NCBI GenBank assembly: GCA_905209435.1
Contig: CAJLTE010000036.1
Location: 1 to 26,710 of the forward strand
DNA from: an uncultured Blautia sp.
Lineage (GTDB): Bacteria; Bacillota_A; Clostridia; Lachnospirales; Lachnospiraceae
Direction: 5' to 3'
Length of the DNA stretch: 26,710 nucleotides
Numbering within the stretch: the first letter of the stretch is position 1; each line of letters begins with the position of its first letter. Of the stretch, positions 1 through 7,197 are shown one piece after another. The translations under genes were made by a program, and so were the position numbers. The notes below the pieces were generated by a model that worked only from the letters and a program-made list of their open reading frames with translations, was not told where the DNA came from and did not search any database.

Positions 1-1
1 T

Positions 2-391
2 GTAATCCAGGAATTAAAGAAGCGAGGATGCAGGATTACCAAACAGAGAAGAATGTTGTTGGAAGTCATTCTTGAGAATGAGTGTTCCTGCTGTAAAGAA
101 ATTTATTACAACGCATCCCGCCTGGATCCGGGCATTGGATCAGCTACGGTGTACCGTATGGTAAACCTTTTAGAGGAGATTGGAGCGATCAGCAGAAGAA
201 ACATGTACAAGATCGTGAGAAATCCTGAATGCAGGGATGAGAGTGTATGCACTATTGAACTGGATGATAATACAGTTCAGAAATTATCAAGAGACAATTT
301 TAATAATGTAGTTCTGGCAGGCTTGAAAGCATGCGGATACATTGATAATCAGGAAATTGAACGGATGTTTGTAAATTCCTGTGACTTTTAA
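2..391 (+). CDS. Fur-like winged-helix regulator, 5' end outside window
   Basis: The reading frame is open from the first bases of the window, so the N-terminus is missing; the ATG at 53 is internal. The visible part matches the DNA-binding half of Fur-family regulators: K-Q-R followed by a helix, then the recognition helix with SATVYRMVNLLEEIGAI. After the winged helix the protein ends within about 60 residues. It lacks the His-rich segment and paired CxxC motifs that normally form the Fur/Zur/PerR metal sites; a CSCC sequence in the helix region and scattered C-terminal cysteines are the only obvious ligands. It precedes a P1B-ATPase operon on the same strand and could regulate it, but that is inference from position. 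Family assignment is fairly sure; the metal sensed, if any, is unknown. Confidence 0.75.
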   Translation, partial: VIQELKKRGCRITKQRRMLLEVILENECSCCKEIYYNASRLDPGIGSATVYRMVNLLEEIGAISRRNMYKIVRNPECRDESVCTIELDDNTVQKLSRDNFNNVVLAGLKACGYIDNQEIERMFVNSCDF

Positions 392-430
392 ATTTGAAAA
401 CAAGTAAATATTTCAGATAGAGAATCATGG

Positions 431-470
431 CCGCCGGGAGATACTGCATAGAGCTTCCTGGCGGTTTTTA
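431..470 (+). terminator. Intrinsic terminator after Fur-like gene
   Basis: A GC-rich stem (CCGCCGGGAG pairing with CTTCCTGGCGG, with G-T wobbles) is followed by TTTTTA. It lies 40 bases after the stop codon and closes the Fur-like transcript. Confidence 0.8.
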
Positions 471-625
471 TCTTATACCTGATAACTGGCTGTTTGCTGA
501 AAAATCGTCGGTTGACAGTATGATTTTCGCTTTTTTGCTTAATAATTATGTATAAAACTTCATAGAAATCAAATCAGGTTTTTTATATAAAAAGATGAAA
601 ATGTTTATCAACAAGGAAAAAGTAG

Positions 626-654
626 TGGAAATTTAAAAATTTTGGCTGTATAAT
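626..654 (+). promoter_or_regulatory. Candidate promoter for the 948-3361 operon
   Basis: A perfect TATAAT (649-654) lies 17 bases after TGGAAA (626-631), a 4-of-6 match to the -35 consensus. It would give a leader of roughly 290 bases. No better pair was seen closer to the gene. Confidence 0.45.
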
Positions 655-788
655 ACATGAAATATGGATAACCTGATGTCGAAAATAAAGTTTTAACTCG
701 GGATATTATCTGAAAATATATTGTATTTTCGATAAAAGCGAGATAGCGATGAGATATAAAGATGTGGTACAGACATTTGTATTACTGT

Positions 789-838
789 TTAACCAAATCA
801 AGTAAGTCCCCTGCTTCAATTGCGAATATCCGCTTGAC
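789..838 (-). repeat. 50-bp interspersed repeat, copy 1 (inverted)
   Basis: The reverse complement of this stretch is base-for-base the same as 4587-4636 (GTCAAGCGGATATTCGC ... TTTGGTTAA). A third, shorter copy is at 19478-19515. It lies in the leader of the DUF6110-like/ATPase operon, in the opposite orientation to the gene. Its nature is unknown. Confidence 0.9.
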
Positions 839-947
839 ATATGGGAACAGATATCCTGATGATCAGTATTCAGAAGTCTGGCAAACACAATTTATATAAA
901 ACAGGTTATAAACTAAATCATAAAATCACATTCAGGAGGACAAATCA

Positions 948-1265
948 ATGATTAAATTTGACGGTAAAAAAACAGGAATTTTTGCAGCAGGAGTAGCTTT
1001 CGGTACAGCAGGTATCAAAATCCTCACAAGCAAAGATGCAAAGAAATTATACACAAACTGCACAGCAGCCGTTTTACGTGCAAAAGCATGTGTTATGAAA
1101 ACAGCTTCCACACTTCAGGAGAATGCTGAAGATATTTATGCAGAAGCTCAGCAGATTAATGAAGACAGAGCCGCAGCTGAGGAAGTAGTAGAAGATACAG
1201 CTGAAGAAGTAACAGATTTCAGAGAAGAGACAGAAGAAACAACAGAAGAAGGCAGCGAAGAATAA
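948..1265 (+). CDS. Small membrane-anchored acidic protein (DUF6110-like)
   Basis: A 105-residue protein with a good AGGAGG site at 933-938. Residues 10-27 form a short Gly/Ala-rich hydrophobic segment (GIFAAGVAFGTAGIKIL), followed by an amphipathic helical stretch and a Glu-rich tail from about residue 70. It resembles, from memory, the DUF6110 family, small proteins encoded beside HMA_2-type P-type ATPases in Firmicutes. Its last base overlaps the ATPase start (TAATG), so the two are translationally coupled. A role as ATPase partner or metal-delivery helper is inference from this coupling; there are no Cys/His clusters that would make it an obvious metal chaperone. Confidence 0.75.
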   Translation: MIKFDGKKTGIFAAGVAFGTAGIKILTSKDAKKLYTNCTAAVLRAKACVMKTASTLQENAEDIYAEAQQINEDRAAAEEVVEDTAEEVTDFREETEETTEEGSEE

Positions 1266-3361
1266 TGAAATTTGCTATTAAGCATGAAATAAAGGGACGA
1301 ATCCGTATTCATCTTGCACAGAAACGCATGACCTACAGACAGGCAGACATTCTGCAGTGCTATCTGGAGGATCAGGCAAATATCAGCAAGGCTACGGTTT
1401 ATGTAAAAACTCAGGATGTAGCTGTTGTCTATATAGGCAGCAGAGAAGAACTGATTCGTTTACTGAGCAGATTTTCTTATGAAACTGCTCAGGTATCCGA
1501 AGCTGCTCTTGAGAATTCCGGACGTGAATTAAATGAAACATACAAAGAAAAACTGATTAATTCCGTGGTAATGCGTGCATTAAACAAAATGTTTCTGCCA
1601 TACCCGGTACGTGTAGTGATCACGACAGCGAAATCAGTGAAATATCTTTATCATGGTGTACGTACTCTGATGAAAGGTAAACTGGAAGTACCTGTTCTGG
1701 ATGCAACTGCGATTGGTGTATCTATGCTCCGTGGTGACTTCAATACTGCAGGTTCTACCATGTTCCTGCTTGGAATCGGTGAAATTCTTGAGGAGTGGAC
1801 ACACAAGAAATCTGTCAATGACCTTGCCAGAAGCATGTCCATCAATGCGGAAAAAGTATGGTTTGTAAATGAGGACGGACAGGAAGTTCTTGTACCTGTT
1901 TCTTCTATTAAAGCAGGTGATCTGGTACGCGTACATATGGGTAATGTGATCCCATTCGATGGAAATGTAGTATCCGGAGAAGCAATGGTTAATCAGACTT
2001 CTCTTACAGGTGAATCTGCACCTGTACGTAAAGCCGAAGGAAGCTTTGCTTACGCAGGAACTGTCCTCGAAGAGGGTGAACTCACTGTTAAGGTTAAAGA
2101 AGCAGCAGGTTCCAGCCGTTATGAGAAGATTGTCAGCATGATTGAGGATTCTGAGAAACTGAAGTCTTCTGTAGAGAGTAATGCAGAACATCTGGCTGAC
2201 AGACTTGTTCCATATACTCTTGCAGGTACAGGTGTAACTTATCTGCTCACCAGAAATATGACTAAGACTCTTGCAGTGCTTATGGTAGACTTCTCCTGTG
2301 CACTGAAACTTGCAATGCCTATTTCTGTATTATCAGCGATCCGTGAGGCAAGTACTCACAGCATTACTGTAAAAGGCGGCAAATATATGGAGGCAATGGC
2401 TGACGCTACAACTATCGTATTTGATAAAACAGGCACACTTACCAAAGCAAAACCCGTTGTTTCCGATGTTGTATCTTTCAGCGAAGAACTGAGTCCTGAT
2501 GAACTTCTGCGTATTGCAGCATGTATGGAGGAACACTTCCCGCATTCTATGGCAAGAGCAGTTGTCAATGCAGCTAAAGAGAAACACCTTGTTCATGAAG
2601 AAATGCATTCAAAAGTAGAATATATCGTAGCTCACGGTATCTCTACAACCATCGAAGGCAAAAAAGCAGTAATCGGAAGCTGGCATTTTGTAATGGAAGA
2701 TGAGAAGTGTGTAATTCCGGAGGGAATGGAAGACCGATTTGAAAATCTTCCGTTGGAGTGTTCTCATTTATACCTTGCTATCGAAGGCAAACTTGCGGCA
2801 GTTATTTGCGTAGAGGACCCGCTTCGTGAGGAGGCAGCAGATGCCGTACGTGAGTTAAAGGAGGCTGGCATCACAAAGGTTGTAATGATGACAGGTGACA
2901 GTGAACGTACAGCAGCAGCGATTGCGAAACGTGTAGGAGTAGATGAATATTATTCTGAAGTCCTGCCGGAAGATAAGGCATCCTTCGTAGAGAAAGAGAA
3001 AGAACTGGGTCATAAAGTTATTATGATCGGCGACGGAATCAATGATTCTCTGGCACTTTCTTCTGCAAGTGTTGGTATCGCCATCAGTGACGGTGCTGCA
3101 ATTGCGCGTGAAATTGCTGATGTTACAATTTCTGCAGATAATCTTCATGAGATCGTAACATTAAAGAGACTCAGTACAGCACTGATGAAACGTATCCATA
3201 ATAATTACAGAACGATCATTGGTGTAAATGGCGGTCTGATCGCGCTTGGAGTTACCGGCATTATTATGCCTACAACATCCGCACTGCTTCATAACATGTC
3301 AACACTGACAATCAGTTTAAGAAGCATGAGAAACCTTCTTCCGAAAGAGGAGGAATTATAA
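1265..3361 (+). CDS. P1B-like heavy-metal P-type ATPase with divergent FSC motif
   Basis: A 698-residue metal-transporting P-type ATPase. The N-terminal ~75 residues resemble an HMA_2 (ferredoxin-like fold without CxxC) domain. Core motifs are intact: TGES at 248-251 (actuator), DKTGTLT with phosphorylated Asp387, MTGD, and GDGIND at about 589-594. The transmembrane metal-site motif, normally CPC-A-L-G-L-A-T-P, reads FSC-A-L-K-L-A-M-P (343-345), so one Cys and the Pro are lost. The HP signature is also altered (EEHFPHSMA). The C-terminal helix carries LLHNMSTLTISLRSM. This marks a subfamily distinct from CopA and ZntA. Transported metal (Mn, Fe or another) cannot be read from the sequence. 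It is coupled to the small gene before it and followed by its own terminator. Confidence 0.9.
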   Translation: MKFAIKHEIKGRIRIHLAQKRMTYRQADILQCYLEDQANISKATVYVKTQDVAVVYIGSREELIRLLSRFSYETAQVSEAALENSGRELNETYKEKLINSVVMRALNKMFLPYPVRVVITTAKSVKYLYHGVRTLMKGKLEVPVLDATAIGVSMLRGDFNTAGSTMFLLGIGEILEEWTHKKSVNDLARSMSINAEKVWFVNEDGQEVLVPVSSIKAGDLVRVHMGNVIPFDGNVVSGEAMVNQTSLTGESAPVRKAEGSFAYAGTVLEEGELTVKVKEAAGSSRYEKIVSMIEDSEKLKSSVESNAEHLADRLVPYTLAGTGVTYLLTRNMTKTLAVLMVDFSCALKLAMPISVLSAIREASTHSITVKGGKYMEAMADATTIVFDKTGTLTKAKPVVSDVVSFSEELSPDELLRIAACMEEHFPHSMARAVVNAAKEKHLVHEEMHSKVEYIVAHGISTTIEGKKAVIGSWHFVMEDEKCVIPEGMEDRFENLPLECSHLYLAIEGKLAAVICVEDPLREEAADAVRELKEAGITKVVMMTGDSERTAAAIAKRVGVDEYYSEVLPEDKASFVEKEKELGHKVIMIGDGINDSLALSSASVGIAISDGAAIAREIADVTISADNLHEIVTLKRLSTALMKRIHNNYRTIIGVNGGLIALGVTGIIMPTTSALLHNMSTLTISLRSMRNLLPKEEEL

Positions 3362-3370
3362 GACATAAAG

Positions 3371-3403
3371 CCGGGAGTAAACTATTTTACTTCCGGTTTT
3401 TTT
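3371..3403 (+). terminator. Terminator after FSC-type ATPase
   Basis: CCGGGAGTAAA pairs with TTTACTTCCGG around a CTAT-type loop, followed by seven T residues. It starts ten bases after the stop codon. Confidence 0.9.
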
Positions 3404-3484
3404 GGTAAGAATATAAACTATATAAAAATTGTGCTGCATAATTTATATTGGCGGAAGATTTTAACATAGATCTTTATCATAAAT

Positions 3485-3552
3485 AAAGACCATATCGTGA
3501 AGATTTTAAGATAGATTATTGTTCTGTCAAAAATCTTCTGATATGGTCTTTT
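3485..3552 (-). terminator. Terminator of the DtxR-family gene
   Basis: AAAGACCATATC (3485-3496) pairs with GATATGGTCTTT (3540-3551), with an inner AAGATTTT/AAAAATCTT stem. Read on the minus strand it ends in a short run of T about 15 bases after the DtxR-family stop. A-rich and T-rich flanks on both sides could make it bidirectional. Confidence 0.7.
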
Positions 3553-3567
3553 AGTATAACTTTTTAT

Positions 3568-3942
3568 TTAATTTTTGTGTGAACCTGCAATAGATTTCTT
3601 AATAGCAGCAAAACTCTCGGCACTGATCGCGTGTTCCATCTTACATGCATCTTCTGCAGCGACTTCCGGGGCAACCCCGATAGAAGTCAGCCAGTCAGTA
3701 AGAAAAGTATGTCTTTCATAAATTTTATCTGCAATTTCCTGACCTGTTGTTGTTAGATTGATAAATCCATTTTCATCGATGGTAATATAATTATTCGCCT
3801 TTAAATTCTTCATTGCAACGCTGACACTGGGCTTTGAAAAAGATAATTCATGTGCAATGTCTATAGAACGAACATTACCGTTTCTTTCCTTGATCATCAG
3901 GATCGCCTCGAGATAATCTTCTCCTGATTCATGTATCGCCAT
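3568..3942 (-). CDS. DtxR/MntR-family metal-dependent regulator
   Basis: A 124-residue protein with an N-terminal winged helix (about 5-65) and the helical dimerisation domain of DtxR/MntR proteins; it lacks the SH3-like third domain of DtxR. Aligned by eye to the families, D9, E12 and H78 correspond to MntR ligands D8, E11 and H77. The C-terminal ligand motif is C100-K-M-E103-H104, which matches DtxR C102/E105/H106 rather than MntR E99/E102/H103. This hybrid site suggests iron (or Fe/Mn) sensing; that is inference. AAGGAGGG lies just upstream of the ATG. It is transcribed away from the HMA/ATPase operon. It is the best local candidate to bind the TTAG-N6-CTAA palindromes found from 9663 onward. 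Confidence 0.9.
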   Translation of the reverse strand: MAIHESGEDYLEAILMIKERNGNVRSIDIAHELSFSKPSVSVAMKNLKANNYITIDENGFINLTTTGQEIADKIYERHTFLTDWLTSIGVAPEVAAEDACKMEHAISAESFAAIKKSIAGSHKN

Positions 3943-4296
3943 ATTGATACTCCCTCCTTTTTGTGTTTTCGATATTGCTGTTCTGGACTGCCGTACAGAA
4001 ACAGTACCAGCAGTTATGTTCTGTCAAAGAGTATCATACGTTACTGTTCACTCTGTGCTCAGTAACTATCATTTTTTATAGATTTTGATACCTGTTGGAT
4101 AATAATATCCAAACTTTTGAAACATCAAAGCAACACGTTAATCTAATGATATAAATTATAGCACAATTTTGCATTTCCGTAAAGAAATCTGAGAAAAACT
4201 ATTGACAGAAAAGGAAAGAATGATATAATAAAATCAAACAAATGAACAAGTGCTCATATGTTAATATAAAGAGATGAGCCGGAAAGGAAAAATATT
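3943..4296. other. Divergent intergenic region with two palindromes
   Basis: There is no gene. It holds two inverted repeats: TTACTG-N13-CAGTAA at 4041-4065, with inner CAC/GTG arms, and TTGGATA-ATAA-TATCCAA at 4095-4112. The first lies beside a minus-strand TATGAT (4033-4038) that could be the -10 of the DtxR-family gene. Neither matches the TTAG-N6-CTAA box. Confidence 0.6.
4202..4257 (+). promoter_or_regulatory. Promoter with ArsR/SmtB-type operator
   Basis: TTGACA (4202-4207), a 16-base spacer and TATAAT (4224-4229) form a near-consensus promoter. Thirteen bases later lies the imperfect palindrome ATGAACA-AG-TGCTCAT (4242-4257). It matches the operator type of SmtB/ZiaR/CzrA-family ArsR regulators (TGAACA...TGTTCA). 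A bound repressor would sit on the transcription start. The ArsR-type sensor encoded at 6705 is the obvious ligand-responsive partner. Confidence 0.8.
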
Positions 4297-4515
4297 ATGA
4301 AGAAAACTTATAAGATCGATGTAGACTGTGCAAATTGTGCAAACAAAATGGAGGAAGCTGCTAAAAATACAACAGGTGTTAAGGATGCAACAGTAAACTT
4401 CATGATGCTTAAAATGATCGTTGAATTCGAAGACGGCCAGGATCCGAAAACAGTTATGAAAGATGTATTAAAAAACTGTAAAAAAGTAGAAGACGACTGC
4501 GAAATCTTCCTTTAA
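4297..4515 (+). CDS. Stand-alone HMA-domain metal-binding protein
   Basis: A 72-residue single HMA domain: beta strand MKKTYKIDVDC, metal loop C11-A-N-C14, a helix (KMEEAAKNT), then the beta-alpha-beta remainder, ending DDCEIFL. The DCANC loop resembles the N-terminal domain of ZntA/CadA-type ATPases rather than the GMTCxxC of copper chaperones. The ATPase encoded next lacks this domain, so the protein looks like a detached metal-delivery or regulatory domain. Its start follows a purine-rich GGAAAGGAAAA site. It is transcribed from an ArsR-controlled promoter and separated from the ATPase by a hairpin and a repeat copy, which may set different expression levels. The metal is probably Zn(II), Cd(II) or Pb(II); this is inferred. 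Confidence 0.9.
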   Translation: MKKTYKIDVDCANCANKMEEAAKNTTGVKDATVNFMMLKMIVEFEDGQDPKTVMKDVLKNCKKVEDDCEIFL

Positions 4516-4532
4516 TTCCAACACATCTCAGG

Positions 4533-4584
4533 GGCTGCTGCACAGAAAATAGTATTTATATTTTCCGGCGGCAGTCCTGCTTTT
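4533..4584 (+). terminator. Hairpin between HMA gene and ATPase (partial terminator)
   Basis: A long stem pairs CTGCTGC (4535-4541) with GCGGCAG (4568-4574) and GAAAATA with TATTTTC. Only four T residues follow, so it may attenuate rather than fully stop transcription into the ATPase gene. Confidence 0.6.
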
Positions 4585-4586
4585 AA

Positions 4587-4636
4587 GTCAAGCGGATATT
4601 CGCAATTGAAGCAGGGGACTTACTTGATTTGGTTAA
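4587..4636 (+). repeat. 50-bp interspersed repeat, copy 2
   Basis: Identical over 50 bases to the reverse complement of 789-838, and 37 of 38 bases the same as the core copy at 19478-19515. It sits directly after the hairpin and 84 bases before the ATPase start, in the same direction as the gene. Confidence 0.9.
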
Positions 4637-4668
4637 AATATTTTCTAAAATAGAATTCCGGGTTTACC

Positions 4669-4695
4669 TTGAATGATGCAGGTGTAATATATAAT
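4669..4695 (+). promoter_or_regulatory. Weak candidate promoter of the Zn/Cd-type ATPase
   Basis: TTGAAT (4669-4674) and TATAAT (4690-4695) are separated by only 15 bases, shorter than usual. If active it would give the ATPase its own start, 25 bases before the ATG, with AGGAGG between. Confidence 0.4.
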
Positions 4696-4720
4696 AGTAG
4701 AGACAGGAGGCATATAGAAT

Positions 4721-6586
4721 ATGAATAAGAAACAGAAGAAAATGCTTATCAGAATTATTGTATCGCTTGTCCTGGTAGTTGTCTTTTCTCAGCTTCCGGT
4801 AGAGGGCTATCTGCGATTCGGGCTGTTCATGATCCCATACCTGATCATTGGCTATGATATTCTGAAGAAAGCATTTAAAGGCATTATGAATAAGCAGGTA
4901 TTTGATGAGAACTTTTTGATGGCAGTCGCTACTGTAGGTGCTATTCTTCTGGGCGATTACACAGAAGGTACTTCTGTTATGCTTTTCTACCAGATTGGAG
5001 AACTTTTCCAGAGCTATGCAGTAGGAAAGAGCAGAAGAAACATCAGCGAACTTATGGATATCCGTCCGGATTATGCGAACGTAGAGAAAGATGGAGAACT
5101 GGAACAGGTAGATCCTGATGAGGTGGAAATCGGAACTGTGATCGTTGTACAGCCGGGAGAAAAAGTGCCGATTGATGGTGTGATCACAGAGGGTACTTCC
5201 ACATTAAATACCAGCGCACTGACAGGTGAAAGTCTTCCGCGCAGTGCGAAAGTTGGGGACGAAGTTATCAGCGGATGTATCAATATGACTGGTCTTCTGA
5301 AAATCCGTACAACAAAAGAATTCGGGGAATCTATAGTATCCAAGATTCTGGAACTTGTAGAGAATTCCAGTTCCAGAAAATCAAAATCCGAAAACTTCAT
5401 TTCCAAATTTGCAAAATATTATACACCTGCTGTATGTTATGGAGCCCTTGCCCTTGCTCTGATCCCGCCGATTATATTACTGATCATGGGAAAACCGGCC
5501 ATGTGGGGAGAATGGATCTACAGAGCACTTACATTCCTTGTAATCAGCTGTCCATGTGCATTGGTCATCAGTATTCCGTTAAGTTTCTTTGCTGGAATCG
5601 GTGGAGCCAGCAATCAGGGTGTTCTGGTCAAAGGTTCCAACTATCTGGAAACACTGGCTCAGACAAAATATGTTGTATTTGACAAGACCGGTACTATGAC
5701 TCAGGGTGTTTTCGAAGTAAGCGGTATCCACCATAATGAAATGCCTGATGAAAAATTATTAGAGTATGCGGCGCTTGCAGAGTGTTCTTCTTCCCATCCG
5801 ATCAGCAAGAGCCTGCAGAAGGCATACGGCAAACCTATCGACAGAAACCGTATAACAGATATCGAAGAGATCAGCGGTAACGGTGTGATTGCTAAAGTTG
5901 ATGGTGTTTCCGTAGCTGCCGGAAATTCAAAACTGATGAACAGACTTGGTATTTCTTATCAGGAATGCCATCATGTGGGAACAGTTGTGCATATGGCTGT
6001 TGACGGTAAATATGCAGGTCACATTCTTATCTCAGACATTGTGAAACCTCATGCTAAAGAAGCTATCGCAGAACTTAAGAAGGCTGGAATTACAAAGACA
6101 GTTATGCTTACAGGTGACTCTAAACGTGTTGCAGACCAAGTAGCAGCAGATCTTGGAATCAATGAAGTATACAGTGAGCTTCTTCCTGCTGATAAAGTAA
6201 CAAAAGTCGAAGAACTTCTTGATAATAAGACTGAGAAAGAGAAACTGGCATTCGTAGGTGACGGTATCAACGATGCTCCTGTATTATCAAGAGCAGATAT
6301 TGGTATTGCTATGGGAGCACTTGGATCTGATGCAGCTATCGAAGCAGCAGATATCGTATTGATGGATGACGATCCGCTGAAAATCTCCAAAGCGATCAAG
6401 ATCGCACGTAAATGTATTCGTATTGTATATGAGAATATATATTTTGCTATTGGAATCAAGGTTCTCTGTCTGATTCTGGGTGCAGTTGGTATTGCAAACA
6501 TGTGGATGGCAATCTTCGCAGATGTAGGTGTTATGATCATTGCAGTATTGAATGCAATCCGTGCATTATTTGTTAAGAACTTATAA
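4721..6586 (+). CDS. Zn/Cd-type P1B ATPase (ZntA/CadA-like)
   Basis: A 621-residue heavy-metal exporter. It begins almost at once with membrane helices, so the usual N-terminal HMA domain is absent; that domain is encoded separately at 4297. Motifs are TGES at 168-171, the P1B-2 metal site CPC at 277-279 in SCPCALVISIP, DKTGTMT with phosphorylated Asp321, SSSHPIS (HP motif), MLTGDS, and GDGINDAP from about 513. CPCALVISIP is typical of Zn/Cd/Pb exporters rather than copper pumps. ATP-driven efflux of Zn(II)/Cd(II) across the cytoplasmic membrane is the expected role. An AGGAGG site precedes the start. The ArsR sensor gene follows after 118 bases with a hairpin between. Confidence 0.95.
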   Translation: MNKKQKKMLIRIIVSLVLVVVFSQLPVEGYLRFGLFMIPYLIIGYDILKKAFKGIMNKQVFDENFLMAVATVGAILLGDYTEGTSVMLFYQIGELFQSYAVGKSRRNISELMDIRPDYANVEKDGELEQVDPDEVEIGTVIVVQPGEKVPIDGVITEGTSTLNTSALTGESLPRSAKVGDEVISGCINMTGLLKIRTTKEFGESIVSKILELVENSSSRKSKSENFISKFAKYYTPAVCYGALALALIPPIILLIMGKPAMWGEWIYRALTFLVISCPCALVISIPLSFFAGIGGASNQGVLVKGSNYLETLAQTKYVVFDKTGTMTQGVFEVSGIHHNEMPDEKLLEYAALAECSSSHPISKSLQKAYGKPIDRNRITDIEEISGNGVIAKVDGVSVAAGNSKLMNRLGISYQECHHVGTVVHMAVDGKYAGHILISDIVKPHAKEAIAELKKAGITKTVMLTGDSKRVADQVAADLGINEVYSELLPADKVTKVEELLDNKTEKEKLAFVGDGINDAPVLSRADIGIAMGALGSDAAIEAADIVLMDDDPLKISKAIKIARKCIRIVYENIYFAIGIKVLCLILGAVGIANMWMAIFADVGVMIIAVLNAIRALFVKNL

Positions 6587-6633
6587 GTTACCGTTCATAA
6601 AGTTGGCAGCAATACCTATATATGTAATGATAG

Positions 6634-6660
6634 GGTTACTGTCCCTCAGGGGCAGTAACC
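6634..6660 (+). terminator. Perfect hairpin between ATPase and ArsR gene
   Basis: GGTTACTG and CCC pair with GGG and CAGTAACC around TCAG. No T run follows, so it may be an RNA stability or attenuation element rather than a terminator; ATPase and ArsR may still be co-transcribed. Confidence 0.5.
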
Positions 6661-6704
6661 ATTTGTGGTAATAAAATAGTTGTAAGAAAGGAACAGGTGA
6701 GAGA

Positions 6705-7067
6705 ATGGAAGAACGTAAAGATGAAGTATGTGATGGATGCGAGGTTCATGAAGACTTGCTGAAGATCGTAAATGAAACATTACCTGAAGAGACAGAACTT
6801 TATGACCTGGCAGAATTATTCAAAGTTTTCGGAGATTCCACCAGAATTCGTATCCTCTTTGTACTGTTCGAAGCAGAAGTATGTGTATGTGACCTTGCCA
6901 AAGTACTGAACATGACACAGTCCGCGATTTCTCATCAGCTCCGTATCCTGAAACAGAACAAGCTGGTTAAGAACAGAAGAGAAGGAAAATCCATTTTTTA
7001 TTCTCTGGCAGATGATCATGTCCGCACGATCATCAATCAGGGCAGAGAGCATATAGAAGAAGATTAA
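6705..7067 (+). CDS. ArsR/SmtB-family metal-sensing repressor (CadC/SmtB-like)
   Basis: A 120-residue winged-helix repressor with the ArsR signature: KVFGDSTRIRILFVL, then the recognition helix MTQSAISHQLRIL, then the wing KNRREGKSIFYSL. Both known SmtB/CadC metal sites can be read. The alpha-5 site D103-x-H105 ... H116-x-x-E119 matches SmtB (D104, H106, H117, E120), the allosteric zinc site. The alpha-3N site has C60-x-C62 in EVCVCDLA plus N-terminal C9 and C12, as in CadC, which binds Cd/Pb. It probably represses the promoter at 4202-4257 and is released by Zn(II), Cd(II) or Pb(II). Placement after the exporter gene fits autoregulated efflux. A terminator follows directly. Confidence 0.93.
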   Translation: MEERKDEVCDGCEVHEDLLKIVNETLPEETELYDLAELFKVFGDSTRIRILFVLFEAEVCVCDLAKVLNMTQSAISHQLRILKQNKLVKNRREGKSIFYSLADDHVRTIINQGREHIEED

Positions 7068-7073
7068 TTACCC

Positions 7074-7116
7074 AAAAGGAACTGGCTGTATGTAACGCAG
7101 GCAGTTTCCTTTTTTA
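7074..7116 (+). terminator. Terminator after ArsR gene
   Basis: AAGGAACTGGCTG pairs with CAGGCAGTTTCCTT, followed by a T run (TTTTTT). It begins seven bases after the ArsR stop. Confidence 0.85.
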
Positions 7117-7128
7117 CAGAAGTTGGAT

Positions 7129-7157
7129 TTGACATTTTTTACAGGCATCTTTATAAT
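7129..7157 (+). promoter_or_regulatory. Consensus promoter of the Y-family polymerase operon
   Basis: Perfect TTGACA (7129-7134), a 17-base spacer and perfect TATAAT (7152-7157). A promoter this strong for a mutagenic polymerase implies repression, but no clear LexA palindrome (GAAC-N4-GTTC) was seen; only one half-site, GAAC, lies just downstream. Confidence 0.85.
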
Positions 7158-7197
7158 TATGGAACAGACGAAATATATTTAAATGAGGATCGAATAA

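Larger units (their letters stand above)
392..947. other. 556-bp intergenic region with terminator, promoter and repeat copy
   Basis: No convincing gene is seen here. It contains the Fur-like terminator, a candidate promoter at 626-654, an inverted repeat (TCGAAAATA at 679-687 against TATTTTCGA at 725-733) and a 50-bp repeat copy at 789-838. The roughly 290-base leader before the next start codon is long for an ordinary 5' UTR, but I recognise no known riboswitch consensus in it. Confidence 0.6.

Noticed and set aside
706..888. 60-residue leftward open frame
   Set aside because: It is made largely by the inverted 50-bp repeat copy, has no ribosome site or family features, and its repeat-derived part also occurs at 4587 without a gene.
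7158..7175. Possible LexA (SOS) box at the polymerase promoter
   Set aside because: Only one GAAC half-site is present; the expected GTTC partner is missing.
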